Assembly: GCA_016716605.1 (NCBI GenBank)
Contig: JADJWA010000001.1
Location: forward strand, 124,001-188,000
DNA from: Flavobacteriales bacterium
Lineage (GTDB): Bacteria; Bacteroidota; Bacteroidia; Flavobacteriales_F; PHOS-HE28
DNA length: 64,000 bases
Direction: 5' to 3'
A program made the translations under genes and the position numbers. Below are positions 43,559-52,224 of the stretch, in pieces. Position 1 is the first letter of the stretch. Each line of letters opens with the position of its first letter. A model generated the notes under the pieces. That model saw only the letters and a program-made list of their open reading frames with translations, did no database searches and was not told where the DNA came from.

Positions 43559-44008
43559 CTATCCTGCCAACGCGCGCTTCACCATCGCAGCCACAGCGCT
43601 GCCATCGGCCTTGCCGGCCAGCTGCTTATTGGCCTCGCCCATCACGCGGCCCATATCCTTCATGCCAGCTGCGCCTGTTGATGCGATGATGGCGCGAACG
43701 GCGGCCTCCACCTCCGCCTCGCTCATGCGCTGCGGCAGGTAGGCCTCGATCACCATGGCCTGGTTCTCTTCTTCCTGGGCCAGGTCCGTGCGCTGCTGGG
43801 CGTGATAGATGGCGGCAGCCTCCATGCGCTGCTTCAGCAGCCTTCCCAGGATCTTCAGGCCGGCCGATTCATCCAGGCCGCCGCTGCCCTCCTTGGTCAG
43901 CTCCAGCAGGATTGCGCTCTTGATGGCCCTCAGGGCATTGAGCTTGTCCTTCTCTCGGGCCAGCATGGCGGCCTTGATGTCCGCATCGATCCGTTCTTGC
44001 AGATTCAT
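43559..44008 (-). CDS. GatB/YqeY domain protein
   Basis: 149 aa from the ATG at 44008 (MNLQERIDADIKAAMLAR). It carries the YqeY fold: NALRAIKSAIL, then QRMEAAAIYHAQQRTDLAQ and EENQAMVIEAYLPQ, with the C-terminal helix bundle MKDMGRVMGEANKQ. The domain resembles the tail of GatB that contacts tRNA; the role of the stand-alone form is not settled. Start chosen because the upstream 23 codons lack conservation and the family begins at this Met. It follows ftsZ in the same direction with a hairpin between them. Confidence 0.9.
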   Translation of the reverse strand: MNLQERIDADIKAAMLAREKDKLNALRAIKSAILLELTKEGSGGLDESAGLKILGRLLKQRMEAAAIYHAQQRTDLAQEEENQAMVIEAYLPQRMSEAEVEAAVRAIIASTGAAGMKDMGRVMGEANKQLAGKADGSAVAAMVKRALAG

Positions 44009-44032
44009 GCCGCTAAGATGGCGGAAAGCAGC

Positions 44033-44060
44033 GCGCCCGGCGAAGTGGTCCGCCGGGCGC
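44033..44060 (-). terminator. Hairpin after ftsZ
   Basis: GCGCCCGGCG (44033-44042) pairs with CGCCGGGCGC (44051-44060), eight-base loop; 20 bp after the ftsZ stop on the minus strand. It probably ends the dcw transcript at least in part. Confidence 0.65.
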
Positions 44061-44080
44061 TTCAATGCGGTCACCAAGGA

Positions 44081-45727
44081 TCAATCGACCCTATCGTGCA
44101 GGTGCGGGTTGTTCTTGCTCAGGGTGATCCGGCGCTCTCCGCCTTCGTCGATGGTCTCGTTGAGCGAGAAGCGGCTGATGCTGCTGTCCGTGCTCTTGGG
44201 GCCTTCATGCAATTGCGTGCGCCGACGGATGTATGCCGGTTCACGCTCCATGTCCGCCACGCCATTGGGCGAACGCATGCGCAAGTGAACCTCGCGCATC
44301 TGGTTCAAGCGCTCCTCGGAACGGACGGCTTGATCGGCAGCCGCAGGCCGTGCCTCGCGCACATCGGCCCCTTGAGCCGGCTGGGTGCTGCGCTGCGGCA
44401 GGGCAGCCTGCGGAATGGCCGGAGGCAGCGCGGGCGCGCCATCCTCCGATTCATCGTAGAGCCCATGCACCAGTTTCTCATCTGGTGGAGCGGGCGGCTG
44501 CGGTGTGACCACGCGCGGGGCCAAAGGCTCCACCTCGAACTCGATCGTGCGCTGCGTGATGGGCTCGGGCTTCGGTTCTGCGGCCATCGCAGGTTCTTGC
44601 TTCACCACGATGTAGGGCTCGTCTGCAGCAGGCGGCGGTGCGGGCGCGGCGGGAGCTGCGGCCCCGGTCACCGGATTGGCGATGGGCTCCGTGATCATCG
44701 TGGGCACATCGGCATCGAGGGGGATCACCGTGCGCTGGGTGAGCGTGCTGCGGCCTTCGCCGGTATCGGGCTTGGACTGGAATCCGGTGGCGATCACCGT
44801 GAGGCGCAGTTTGGCACCGAGCGATTCGTCGAGGCCGTAGCCGAAGATCACATCGGCATCCTCGCCCGCTGCGGCCTGGATGTGCCGCGTGATCTCCTCG
44901 ATCTCATCGAGGCTGATCGCGTTGGAGCCATGCTCCGCATTGAACAGGACGAACTTGGCCCCGCGGATATCATTGTCATTCAGCAGCGGCGAATCGAGCG
45001 CCTCTTGCGCCGCACGCAATGCGCGGTCCTCGCCTTCCACCTCGGCCATGCCCATGATAGCCACGCCGCTGCGGGTCATCACGGTCTTCACGTCCTCGAA
45101 ATCAACGTTCACCTTGCCGGTCTTGGTGATGATGTCAACGATGCCGCGCGCTGCGGTGGCGAGCACGTCGTCGGCGTGCGCGAAGGCATTGTCGAGGCTG
45201 AGGTTGCCATACTGCTCGCGCAAGCGGTCGTTGTTGATCACCAGCAGCGTATCCACCACGTTGCGCAGCTCCTCCATGCCGGCGAGCGCCTGTTTCTTTC
45301 GCTTGGGGCCTTCCCACTGGAAGGGCATGGTGACGATACCAACGGTAAGGATGCCCAATTCGCGGGCGATGTTGGCCACCACCGGCCCTGCGCCGGTGCC
45401 GGTGCCGCCGCCCATGCCCGCGGTGATGAAGAGCATCTTGGTCCGCGTGGTGAGCACCGAGCGGATCTCGTCGAGGTTCTCCTGAGCGGCGTCCTTTCCC
45501 TTCTCGGGGAGGCTGCCGGCGCCAAGGCCTTCGGTGAGGCTTGGTCCGAGCTGGATCTTCACTGGCACGGGGCTCAGGTCGAGCGCCTGGCGATCCGTGT
45601 TGCACACGATGAAGTCCACGCCGCGGATTCCTTGGGTGAACATGTGGTTCACGGCGTTGCTGCCGCCGCCGCCCACGCCGATCACCTTGATGATCGAGCT
45701 GAGCTCCTTGGGAAGGTCGAATTTCAT
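44081..45727 (-). CDS. ftsZ: Cell division GTPase FtsZ
   Basis: Tubulin-like protein that forms the Z ring. 548 aa. It starts MKFDLPKELSSIIKVIGVGGGG; the GTP-binding loop GMGGGTGTGAGP and the catalytic T7 segment with NADVIFGYGLDE-type residues (EDADVIFGYGLDESLG) are intact. After the core (about 320 residues) comes a long Pro/Ala-rich linker and the conserved C-terminal end NNPHLHDRVD. Longer than the ~380 aa of E. coli because of the linker. 56 bp after ftsA. Last gene of the dcw cluster. Confidence 0.97.
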   Translation of the reverse strand: MKFDLPKELSSIIKVIGVGGGGSNAVNHMFTQGIRGVDFIVCNTDRQALDLSPVPVKIQLGPSLTEGLGAGSLPEKGKDAAQENLDEIRSVLTTRTKMLFITAGMGGGTGTGAGPVVANIARELGILTVGIVTMPFQWEGPKRKKQALAGMEELRNVVDTLLVINNDRLREQYGNLSLDNAFAHADDVLATAARGIVDIITKTGKVNVDFEDVKTVMTRSGVAIMGMAEVEGEDRALRAAQEALDSPLLNDNDIRGAKFVLFNAEHGSNAISLDEIEEITRHIQAAAGEDADVIFGYGLDESLGAKLRLTVIATGFQSKPDTGEGRSTLTQRTVIPLDADVPTMITEPIANPVTGAAAPAAPAPPPAADEPYIVVKQEPAMAAEPKPEPITQRTIEFEVEPLAPRVVTPQPPAPPDEKLVHGLYDESEDGAPALPPAIPQAALPQRSTQPAQGADVREARPAAADQAVRSEERLNQMREVHLRMRSPNGVADMEREPAYIRRRTQLHEGPKSTDSSISRFSLNETIDEGGERRITLSKNNPHLHDRVD

Positions 45728-45783
45728 GGCGTTGGTCTTGAGGGTGGTTGAGGCCGGGGGCGGCGCTTGATGTTCGTTCAGGT

Positions 45784-47088
45784 TCAGATGTCGTCGTCGG
45801 TGCTGAGCAGGTCCGAGGTCTTGGCGATGAACTTGTCGAAGATGCTCCCGATGCCGGAGCCGGTGTTCACCTTGCTCTTCCGTGGTGCAGCTTCGGCCGG
45901 GATGCGTGCGCGCACCTGATCGAGGTGCTCGAAGCCCTTCATCACCAGGCCCACGCCCGTGGCGAATAGCGGGCTGGTGACCGCCTCGATCTTGCTCTGG
46001 CCCAGGTGCTCATTCGGGTAGCCGATGCGCGCGTCCATGCCGGTGAGCAGCTCCACCAGGTGCTTGAGGTGCTTGAGCTGGGCGCCGCCGCCGGTGAGCA
46101 CGATGCCCGCGATGAGCTGCTTCTCCAGGCCGCTGTTGCGGATCTCGAAATGGATGTGCTCGATGATCTCCTCCATGCGCGCCTGGATCACTTCGGCGAG
46201 CATGCGCAGGCTGATCTCCTTGGGCTCGCGGCCGCGCAGGCCGGGTATGCACACCACTTCATTCTCCTTGTTCTCCGCGGCCAGCGCGCTGCCGAACTTG
46301 GTCTTGAGCAATTCGGCCTGGTCGCGCATGATGCCGCAGCCCTGGCGGATATCCTCGGTGACCACGTTGCCGCCGAATGGGATCACCGCGGTGTGGCGGA
46401 TGATGTTGTCGAGGAAGATGGCGATGTCCGTGGTGCCCCCGCCGATGTCCACCAGCACAACGCCGGCTTCCTTCTCCTGCTGGCTCAGCACGGCCTCTGC
46501 GCTGGCCAGCGGCTCCAGGACGAGGCCGGTGACGTTCAGCCCGGCGCGGTGCACGCACTTGTTGATGTTGCGCGCTGCGGTCACCTGCCCGCTGATGATG
46601 TGGAAGTTCGCCTCCAGCCGGATCCCGCTCATGCCGATGGGGTCTGGGATGCCCTGCTCATTGTCCACGATGAACTCCTGCGGGATCACATGGATGATCT
46701 CCTCGCCGGGAGGCATCACCAGGCGGTGGCTCTCCTCAATGAGCTGATCGATGTCCTTCTGCGAGATCTCCTCCTCGATGCTCTGCCGCATCTTCATGCC
46801 GCGGTGCTGCATGCTGCGGATGTGCTGGCCCGCGATGCCCACGTGCACGGTCTCGATGATCACGCCGGCCATGTCCGCTGCATCGTTCATGGCGGCCTTG
46901 ATGCTGTCGACGGTGCGGGGGATGTTGGCCACCACGCCGCGGGTGACTCCTTCGCTGCGCGCTTTGCCCATGCCGAGCACCTCGATCTTGCCTTGGGCGT
47001 TGCGGCGCCCCACGATGCAGGCGATCTTGGTGGTGCCGATATCGAGGCCGGCGACGATGTCCAGGTGGTTATCAGAGGGGCTGCTCAC
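45784..47088 (-). CDS. ftsA: Cell division protein FtsA
   Basis: Actin-like membrane tether of FtsZ. The start is the GTG at 47088-47086, overlapping the ftsQ TGA as GTGA; an open frame to 47328 would add 80 residues encoded inside ftsQ and is rejected. 434 aa. The phosphate-1 loop GLDIGTTKIACIVG, phosphate-2 VVLVDIGGGTTDIAIF and adenosine motif IVLTGGGAQLKHL are present, as is the FtsA-specific 1C domain. The tail SIFDKFIAKTSDLL is a plausible amphipathic membrane helix. Coupled to ftsQ. Confidence 0.96.
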   Translation of the reverse strand: MSSPSDNHLDIVAGLDIGTTKIACIVGRRNAQGKIEVLGMGKARSEGVTRGVVANIPRTVDSIKAAMNDAADMAGVIIETVHVGIAGQHIRSMQHRGMKMRQSIEEEISQKDIDQLIEESHRLVMPPGEEIIHVIPQEFIVDNEQGIPDPIGMSGIRLEANFHIISGQVTAARNINKCVHRAGLNVTGLVLEPLASAEAVLSQQEKEAGVVLVDIGGGTTDIAIFLDNIIRHTAVIPFGGNVVTEDIRQGCGIMRDQAELLKTKFGSALAAENKENEVVCIPGLRGREPKEISLRMLAEVIQARMEEIIEHIHFEIRNSGLEKQLIAGIVLTGGGAQLKHLKHLVELLTGMDARIGYPNEHLGQSKIEAVTSPLFATGVGLVMKGFEHLDQVRARIPAEAAPRKSKVNTGSGIGSIFDKFIAKTSDLLSTDDDI

Positions 47089-47894
47089 GGTTCGTTGGGA
47101 TTGGTTCGTTTGGTGCACACGATCTGTTCGCTGAAGCGCAGGTCGATCCGGCTGTAGCGCCGCCAATCGGCCTTGGGGATGCCGTGCTTGTAGAAGAGCC
47201 GGAGCTTCGCGAAGCGCTGCTCGAGGCTGCTTCCATCGCCGATGAGGATGCGCTGGCGACCTACGGTTGGCACCAGTTCCATCTGGCCATCGGCCGCCAC
47301 CACCACCTGGTCGATCAAGGCGCTCCATAGATCATCCTGCCGCAGGAACATGGCCAGGCGGTGCAGCTCGTCGGAGCGGCAGCGGCCGGTGAGCGTGTCG
47401 TGCGCATGCACGTTGATCACGCCGTGCGCGGTGCCCGGCTCGTACAGCCAACCCATGGCCACGGGCACCCGGGCCGTGTAGCGCTCTTGCACGGGCATGG
47501 TGAAGCCATCGGCATCGATGTAGAAGCTGCTGCCATCGGCGTTGATCACGCGGATCACAGGCTCGCGCTGGCGCACGGTGACATGCAGCACGCCATGCAG
47601 GTCGTGATAGGCCTCGGCATCGGCCACGCACGGGATCGCGCGAAGGCGGCGCTCCAGTCCGGCGAGGTCAACCTGGCCAGCGGCCGCGCCGATCACGCCG
47701 CCCTGGTCGGCTAACGTGCGCCGCACGGATTCCTCATCGATGAAATGCAGGCCCTCGCCGCCCTGCACCGCCACCGTCAATTCGGCGATCGGCGTAAGGG
47801 CGGTGCTGCGGTCAACGAAGCCCAGGATGATCAGCGCGCCAACGGTGCCTAGCGCGAAGCCCAATGGGCGCAGGAAGCGGCGCAGGCGGCTCAT
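47085..47894 (-). CDS. ftsQ: Cell division protein FtsQ
   Basis: 269 aa bitopic divisome protein. Start ATG 47894 (MSRLRRFLRPLGFALG) overlaps the murC stop (ATGA). One membrane helix (about 9-27, FALGTVGALIILGFV) is followed by a periplasmic POTRA-type domain (FIDEESVRRTLADQGG, DLAGLERRLRAIPCVADAEA) and the FtsQ beta domain. It recruits later divisome proteins. Sequence is weakly conserved as usual for FtsQ; position between murC and ftsA makes the call safe. Confidence 0.9.
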   Translation of the reverse strand: MSRLRRFLRPLGFALGTVGALIILGFVDRSTALTPIAELTVAVQGGEGLHFIDEESVRRTLADQGGVIGAAAGQVDLAGLERRLRAIPCVADAEAYHDLHGVLHVTVRQREPVIRVINADGSSFYIDADGFTMPVQERYTARVPVAMGWLYEPGTAHGVINVHAHDTLTGRCRSDELHRLAMFLRQDDLWSALIDQVVVAADGQMELVPTVGRQRILIGDGSSLEQRFAKLRLFYKHGIPKADWRRYSRIDLRFSEQIVCTKRTNPNEP

Positions 47895-49270
47895 GGCGAT
47901 TGGCGTTGGTTCAGCAGGCGTTCGATCGGAGGCACCAAACGGTCGATGTCCCCGGCCCCCATGGTGACCACGACATCGACCGCTTGCGAAGCAACCGCTT
48001 CCACAAGCGCGGTTTTGTCCGTGCACGACTTCTTATCCATAGGCACCTGTTCGAGGAGCCACTCGGAGGTGATCCCCGGGATCGGCTCCTCGCGCGCTGG
48101 GTAGATGGGCAGCAGGATGAGCTCGTCGAGCGCGGCGAGGCTTATAGCGAAATCGGCGGCGAGGTCGCGCGTGCGGGTGAAGAGGTGCGGCTGGAAGATG
48201 CCCGTGATCCTTCGTCCTGGATAGAGCTCACGCACGCTGGCGATACAGGCATCGAGCTCCTTCGGGTGGTGCGCGTAATCGTCGATCAGGGCCACATGCG
48301 GCAGGCTGATACGGGTCTCGAACCGGCGTGACACGCCCCGGAAGGAGGCCAGGCCCTGGCGCAGCAGCTCGGGGCTTACGCCCATTCGCAAGGCCACGGT
48401 GCTCGCAGCGACGGCATTCTCGACGTTATGCCTCCCGGGCATTCCCAAGGTGAGGCCGCGCAGCTCCTGGCCCTCGGCGATGAGATCGAAGTGATAGCGT
48501 CCGCTCGCAACGGTGATGTTCTCGGCGCGGGGCTCATGGCGGCTATCCAGCGAATAGGTGCCCAGCTGCGTGCGCTCCTCAAAGTGCCTGGCGATGCGCT
48601 CATGCACCAGCAGCGGGCCATCGCACTGAACGGCGAACGCGGTATAGGCCTCGAACATGGCCTCAGCCGTGCCATAGATGTCGAGGTGATCGGGATCCAT
48701 GGCTGTGATGATGCTCTGGGCCGGGCACAACTGCAGGAAGCTGCGGTCGTACTCATCGGCCTCCACCACATTGACCCGCGCATCGTCGTTCAGAAGGACA
48801 TTGGTGCCGTAATTGGCGCTGATGCCGCCGAGGAAAGCATTGCATGGCACCTTCCCTGCCGTGAGCAGGTGCGCGAGCATGGTGCTCACGGTGGTCTTGC
48901 CATGCGTGCCGGCCACGGCTATGGTGGGCTTGTCTCGCGTGACCATGCCGAGCACTTCGGCGCGCTTGAGGATGCTCGCGCCCTTCCCTTCCCAATACTT
49001 CAGCAACGGACTGCTCACCGGCACGGCAGGCGTGCGCACCACGCTGACTTGGCCCGCTGGCGCATTGCGATAGGCTTCGGGGATCAGCTCTGCGCGCTCC
49101 TCGAATTGCACCTCGATCCCTTCGCTCTGCAATTGGTTGGTGAGCTCGCTCGGCGTTCGGTCGTAGCCCGCCACCTGTGCGCCCCGGCGGCGGAAATAGC
49201 GCGCAAGGCCGCTCATGCCGATGCCGCCGATGCCGATGAAGAAGAACCGATTGCCGGCGAGCGTGCTCAT
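47891..49270 (-). CDS. murC: UDP-N-acetylmuramate-L-alanine ligase MurC
   Basis: Adds L-Ala to UDP-MurNAc, the first peptide-stem step. 459 aa, all three Mur-ligase domains: N-terminal FFIGIGGIGMSGLARYF for the UDP moiety, central ATP loop AVAGTHGKTTVSTML with NVVEADEYDRSFL, and C-terminal domain with DDYAHHPKELDACI. Complete. It follows murG after 115 bp that show no gene or clear signal, and is coupled to ftsQ. Confidence 0.97.
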   Translation of the reverse strand: MSTLAGNRFFFIGIGGIGMSGLARYFRRRGAQVAGYDRTPSELTNQLQSEGIEVQFEERAELIPEAYRNAPAGQVSVVRTPAVPVSSPLLKYWEGKGASILKRAEVLGMVTRDKPTIAVAGTHGKTTVSTMLAHLLTAGKVPCNAFLGGISANYGTNVLLNDDARVNVVEADEYDRSFLQLCPAQSIITAMDPDHLDIYGTAEAMFEAYTAFAVQCDGPLLVHERIARHFEERTQLGTYSLDSRHEPRAENITVASGRYHFDLIAEGQELRGLTLGMPGRHNVENAVAASTVALRMGVSPELLRQGLASFRGVSRRFETRISLPHVALIDDYAHHPKELDACIASVRELYPGRRITGIFQPHLFTRTRDLAADFAISLAALDELILLPIYPAREEPIPGITSEWLLEQVPMDKKSCTDKTALVEAVASQAVDVVVTMGAGDIDRLVPPIERLLNQRQSP

Positions 49271-49385
49271 GGAAGTTCAGGATGCGTTGTCCAGGGATGG
49301 AACGGAGGAATGCAGAGGCAACGCCCACATCGTGCATGCGCGGATGCATCCATCGGCGGCATCTGTGGAAGGATCGGTGGCTGCT

Positions 49386-50525
49386 TCATGCTCGGGCGAT
49401 GCGGATCACTTCCGCAGCGATGGCCTGCGCTGCATCGTGCCGGGCGAGCCCCGCGATGGCCAGTCGCAGGCGATCCATGGCCTGCGGATCGCGGATGAGC
49501 TCCATGGCCTTTGCGCCTAGCCGCTCCACCGCATCGGCATCGCGCAGCAGAACGGCCGCCCCGCGATCGGTGAGCGCGCGCGCATTATGGGTCTGGTGGT
49601 CCTCGGCGGCGGTGGGCAAGGGCACCAGGATCGCCGGCTTTGCCACGATGCACAACTCGCTCACGCTGATGGCGCCGGCACGCGCCACCACCAGATCGGC
49701 AACGGCGTAGGCCAGGTCCATGCGATCCACGAACTCGTGCACCTTGCATTCCCCATAGCCGATGCGCGCCACGGCATCCTGCGCCTGCTTGAGGAAAGGG
49801 GTGCCCGTTTGCCAGATCACTTGCACGCCCTCCCTCTTCCACAGCGGAAGCGCGGCTTCTACGCCCCGGTTCACGCCCCGTGCGCCCAGGCTTCCACCGG
49901 TGATGAAGATGATGGGTGCATCCTCACGAAGGCCGAATTGCTCGAGGCCTCGCGGCTTCTTGCCGGTGAGCCTCACGGTATCGGAGCGCACCGGATTGCC
50001 TGTGAGCAGGATGCGGTCCTTTGGGAAGTACTTCTCCATGCCCTCGTACGCCACGCAGATCCGCGCTGCGCGTTTCGCCAGATGGACATTGGTCTTGCCA
50101 GGCAGGCTGTTCTGCTCCTGGATCAGGGTGGGCACGCCCATGCCCTGCGCGGCTTTCAGCAAGGGGCCGCTGGCGTAGCCGCCCACGCCCACGGCCACCT
50201 GAGGCCTGAACGACTTCACCAAGGCGCGGGCCTTCAGCCAGCTGCGCAACAAGCGCCACGGCAGGCCGATGTTCTTGATCAACGAGCCGCGCTGGAAGCC
50301 GCGGATCGGCAGCGACACGATCTCGAAGCCTGCGGCCGGTACCTTCTCCATCTCCATCTTGCCTTCAGCGCCCACGAAAAGGAAACGCGCATCGGGCCGG
50401 GATTCGCGCATGGCCTGCGCAATGGCGATGGCCGGGAAGATGTGCCCGCCCGTGCCGCCGCCGGCGATCATCACGCGCAGCGCCGCCCTGGCAGCATCAG
50501 GAGACCGCGGTCCTTGGCTTGGCAT
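49386..50525 (-). CDS. murG: UDP-GlcNAc:lipid I glycosyltransferase MurG
   Basis: Makes lipid II at the inner face of the membrane. 379 aa GT-B enzyme. The N-terminal glycine loop MIAGGGTGGHIFPAIA, GVGGYASGP and QEQNSLPGKTN are intact, with GGSLGARGVN and the donor-site region RAGAISVSEL in the C-terminal half. The ATG at 50525 overlaps ftsW by 29 bp; an in-frame ATG at 50471 would remove 18 residues and the overlap. The longer form is kept because family members have about 10-20 residues before the glycine loop. Confidence 0.96.
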   Translation of the reverse strand: MPSQGPRSPDAARAALRVMIAGGGTGGHIFPAIAIAQAMRESRPDARFLFVGAEGKMEMEKVPAAGFEIVSLPIRGFQRGSLIKNIGLPWRLLRSWLKARALVKSFRPQVAVGVGGYASGPLLKAAQGMGVPTLIQEQNSLPGKTNVHLAKRAARICVAYEGMEKYFPKDRILLTGNPVRSDTVRLTGKKPRGLEQFGLREDAPIIFITGGSLGARGVNRGVEAALPLWKREGVQVIWQTGTPFLKQAQDAVARIGYGECKVHEFVDRMDLAYAVADLVVARAGAISVSELCIVAKPAILVPLPTAAEDHQTHNARALTDRGAAVLLRDADAVERLGAKAMELIRDPQAMDRLRLAIAGLARHDAAQAIAAEVIRIARA

Positions 50526-51669
50526 GCTTAGGTGCTTCTTGGGGCTGCTCCAGGCTGCGGCTCACACTGAGGATGATCCCGATGGCCAGGCAGGTGAACC
50601 ACGCACTGGTGCCGCCCATGCTCACCAAAGGCAGCGGCTGGCCGGTCACGGGCACCAGGTTCACGGCCACGGCCATGTTCACCATGGCCTGCACCACGAG
50701 CATGAGCCCCAGGCCCACGGCGATCAGCGATCCGAAAGGCTTCTCGCAGCGCTTGGCGATCACCACGGCGCGGTGCAGCAGAATCAGATACAGCAGCAGG
50801 AGGCCCAAACCGCCTAGGATGCTGCCGTACTCCTCCACGATGAAGGCATATATCATATCGCTGTACGGATGCGGCAGCCAATTGCGCGAAGCGGCCGTGC
50901 CCGGCATGCTCGGAAGCAGCCCGCCGCTTGCAATGGCGATCTTGGCATGCTCCACCTGGTAGTTGGCGTCGTTGCCGGCCTCGCTGCCGAAAGCCTTGAG
51001 GCGCGCGGCCCAGGTCGCTGCGCGCGGCAGCAGGTCGGGGAAGAAATCAGCGATGAGAAGCAGCAACGCGAAGACCGCCACTGCCGCGCCGATGAGCACC
51101 GCGAGATGCTTGATGGGCACTTGCGCGATGAACATGAGCAGCACGCAGATCGCGAAGAGCAGCGCCGCCGTGCTGAAGTTCGCGGGCAGGATGAGGCCGC
51201 AGACCACGCCCACGGGCAGCATGAGCTTCAGCGCCACCTCGCGCAGGGTCCATTCACCTGTGTGGTGCTTGGAGAGCACGCGGGCCAGGTAGGCGATGAG
51301 CACCACCTTGGCCAGATCGCTGGTCTGGAAGCTCTGGTTGATGATGGGAATGGTGAGCCAGCGGCTCGCGTCGTTGATGTTCGACCCGAGCACCAGCGTT
51401 AGCAGCAGCAGGCCCGCGACGAGCCAGATGCTCAGCTGCGCCAGGCGCGAATAGATCCCAAAGCGGAGCTGGCTCGCGTAGTACATGATGAGGCCGCCGG
51501 AGCCGAGCATGAGCGCATGCTTCAGGAGGAAATGCAGCGTGCCGCCATCGCGCTTAACGGCCAGCGAGCTGATCGATCCGTACACGGCCAGCAGGCTGAT
51601 GAGCGCGAGGAAGAGCGACGCCATCCAGATGGTCCGGTCGCCGGGGAGCTTCTTCAGGAGCGCGGTCAT
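50497..51669 (-). CDS. ftsW: Peptidoglycan glycosyltransferase FtsW
   Basis: SEDS-family polymerase that extends septal glycan with FtsI. 390 aa with about ten membrane helices. Recognisable segments: GGLIMYYASQLRFG, NDASRWLTIPIINQSFQ-like region near 105-120, the extracytoplasmic loop with LPSMPGTAASRNWLPHPYSD in two parts, IVEEYGSILG, and the closing TGQPLPLVSMGGTS. Lies between the murD-like fragment gene and murG. A stretch of basic residues at the C-terminus (KHAKPRT) overlaps murG. Confidence 0.95.
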   Translation of the reverse strand: MTALLKKLPGDRTIWMASLFLALISLLAVYGSISSLAVKRDGGTLHFLLKHALMLGSGGLIMYYASQLRFGIYSRLAQLSIWLVAGLLLLTLVLGSNINDASRWLTIPIINQSFQTSDLAKVVLIAYLARVLSKHHTGEWTLREVALKLMLPVGVVCGLILPANFSTAALLFAICVLLMFIAQVPIKHLAVLIGAAVAVFALLLLIADFFPDLLPRAATWAARLKAFGSEAGNDANYQVEHAKIAIASGGLLPSMPGTAASRNWLPHPYSDMIYAFIVEEYGSILGGLGLLLLYLILLHRAVVIAKRCEKPFGSLIAVGLGLMLVVQAMVNMAVAVNLVPVTGQPLPLVSMGGTSAWFTCLAIGIILSVSRSLEQPQEAPKHAKPRTAVS

Positions 51670-51705
51670 GCAGGTGATCGATCAAGGGTCATGCGGTCGC
51701 ATCGC

Positions 51706-52203
51706 TCAGAGGTCCTTCACGGCACGTTTGAATTCCGCGCCGCGCTCTTCATAGTTGGCGAAGCCGTTCCCGCTCGGGCAGGCCGGGCTGAAGAGCACCG
51801 CATCACCGTGCTGCGCCAGCTCGCGCGCAGTGAACACGGCAGTGCGCAGGTCCTCGGTGCGGTAGATGTGCCCGGGCAGGCTCTCTTCACTGCCTTCCTC
51901 GATCGGGCCATAGAGCACCACCGTCCGCACGCGCTCGACGAGGAGCCCGCGCACGGCCACCGCTCCCATCTCGCTGCTCCAGGCGCCCACGATCCACACC
52001 AACGGCCTGTCGATCGAGCTCAGCGCTTCGAGGCTGGCGTCGAGGAATGTGGATCGGCTATCGTTCACGTAGAGCACATCATCAACGCTGGCCACGGCTT
52101 CCAGGCGGTGCGGCCCCCAGGCGCTGAGGGCGGAGCGGCGCGCATCGAGCAGCTGGCCGCCCGCGATGCGCAACTGGATTTCGGATCGACGCTTCGGTTC
52201 CAT
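51706..52203 (-). CDS. Standalone MurD C-terminal-domain paralog
   Basis: 165 aa, start ATG 52203, 21 bp after murD and 36 bp before ftsW, same direction. From residue ~35 it aligns with the C-terminal ligase domain of the neighbouring MurD: HRLEAVASVDDVLYVNDSRS versus HRLERVASVHGVEFINDSKA, and GDAVLFSPACPSGNGFANYEERG (two pieces) versus GDAVLLSPACKSFDLFANYEERG. It has neither the UDP-binding N-terminal domain nor the ATP loop GSNGKTT. In the DSKATN motif, Lys is Arg and Asn is Phe; the SPACxSFDxF loop reads SPACPSGNGF. It cannot be a full ligase. The frame is intact over its whole length, which argues against a decaying fragment. It may modulate MurD or bind its product; that is inference. 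Confidence 0.78.
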   Translation of the reverse strand: MEPKRRSEIQLRIAGGQLLDARRSALSAWGPHRLEAVASVDDVLYVNDSRSTFLDASLEALSSIDRPLVWIVGAWSSEMGAVAVRGLLVERVRTVVLYGPIEEGSEESLPGHIYRTEDLRTAVFTARELAQHGDAVLFSPACPSGNGFANYEERGAEFKRAVKDL

Positions 52204-52224
52204 GATGCGGCGCTGTCGGGATGA

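Noticed and set aside
47089..47328. N-terminal extension of ftsA by 80 codons
   Set aside because: It lies wholly inside ftsQ, is Arg/Pro-rich, and the conserved protein begins at GTG 47088, which overlaps the ftsQ stop.
51706..52203. Reading the murD-like gene as a frameshifted tail of murD
   Set aside because: The neighbouring murD is complete with its own C-terminal domain, and the short gene has its own start and full-length frame, so it is an extra copy rather than a broken end.
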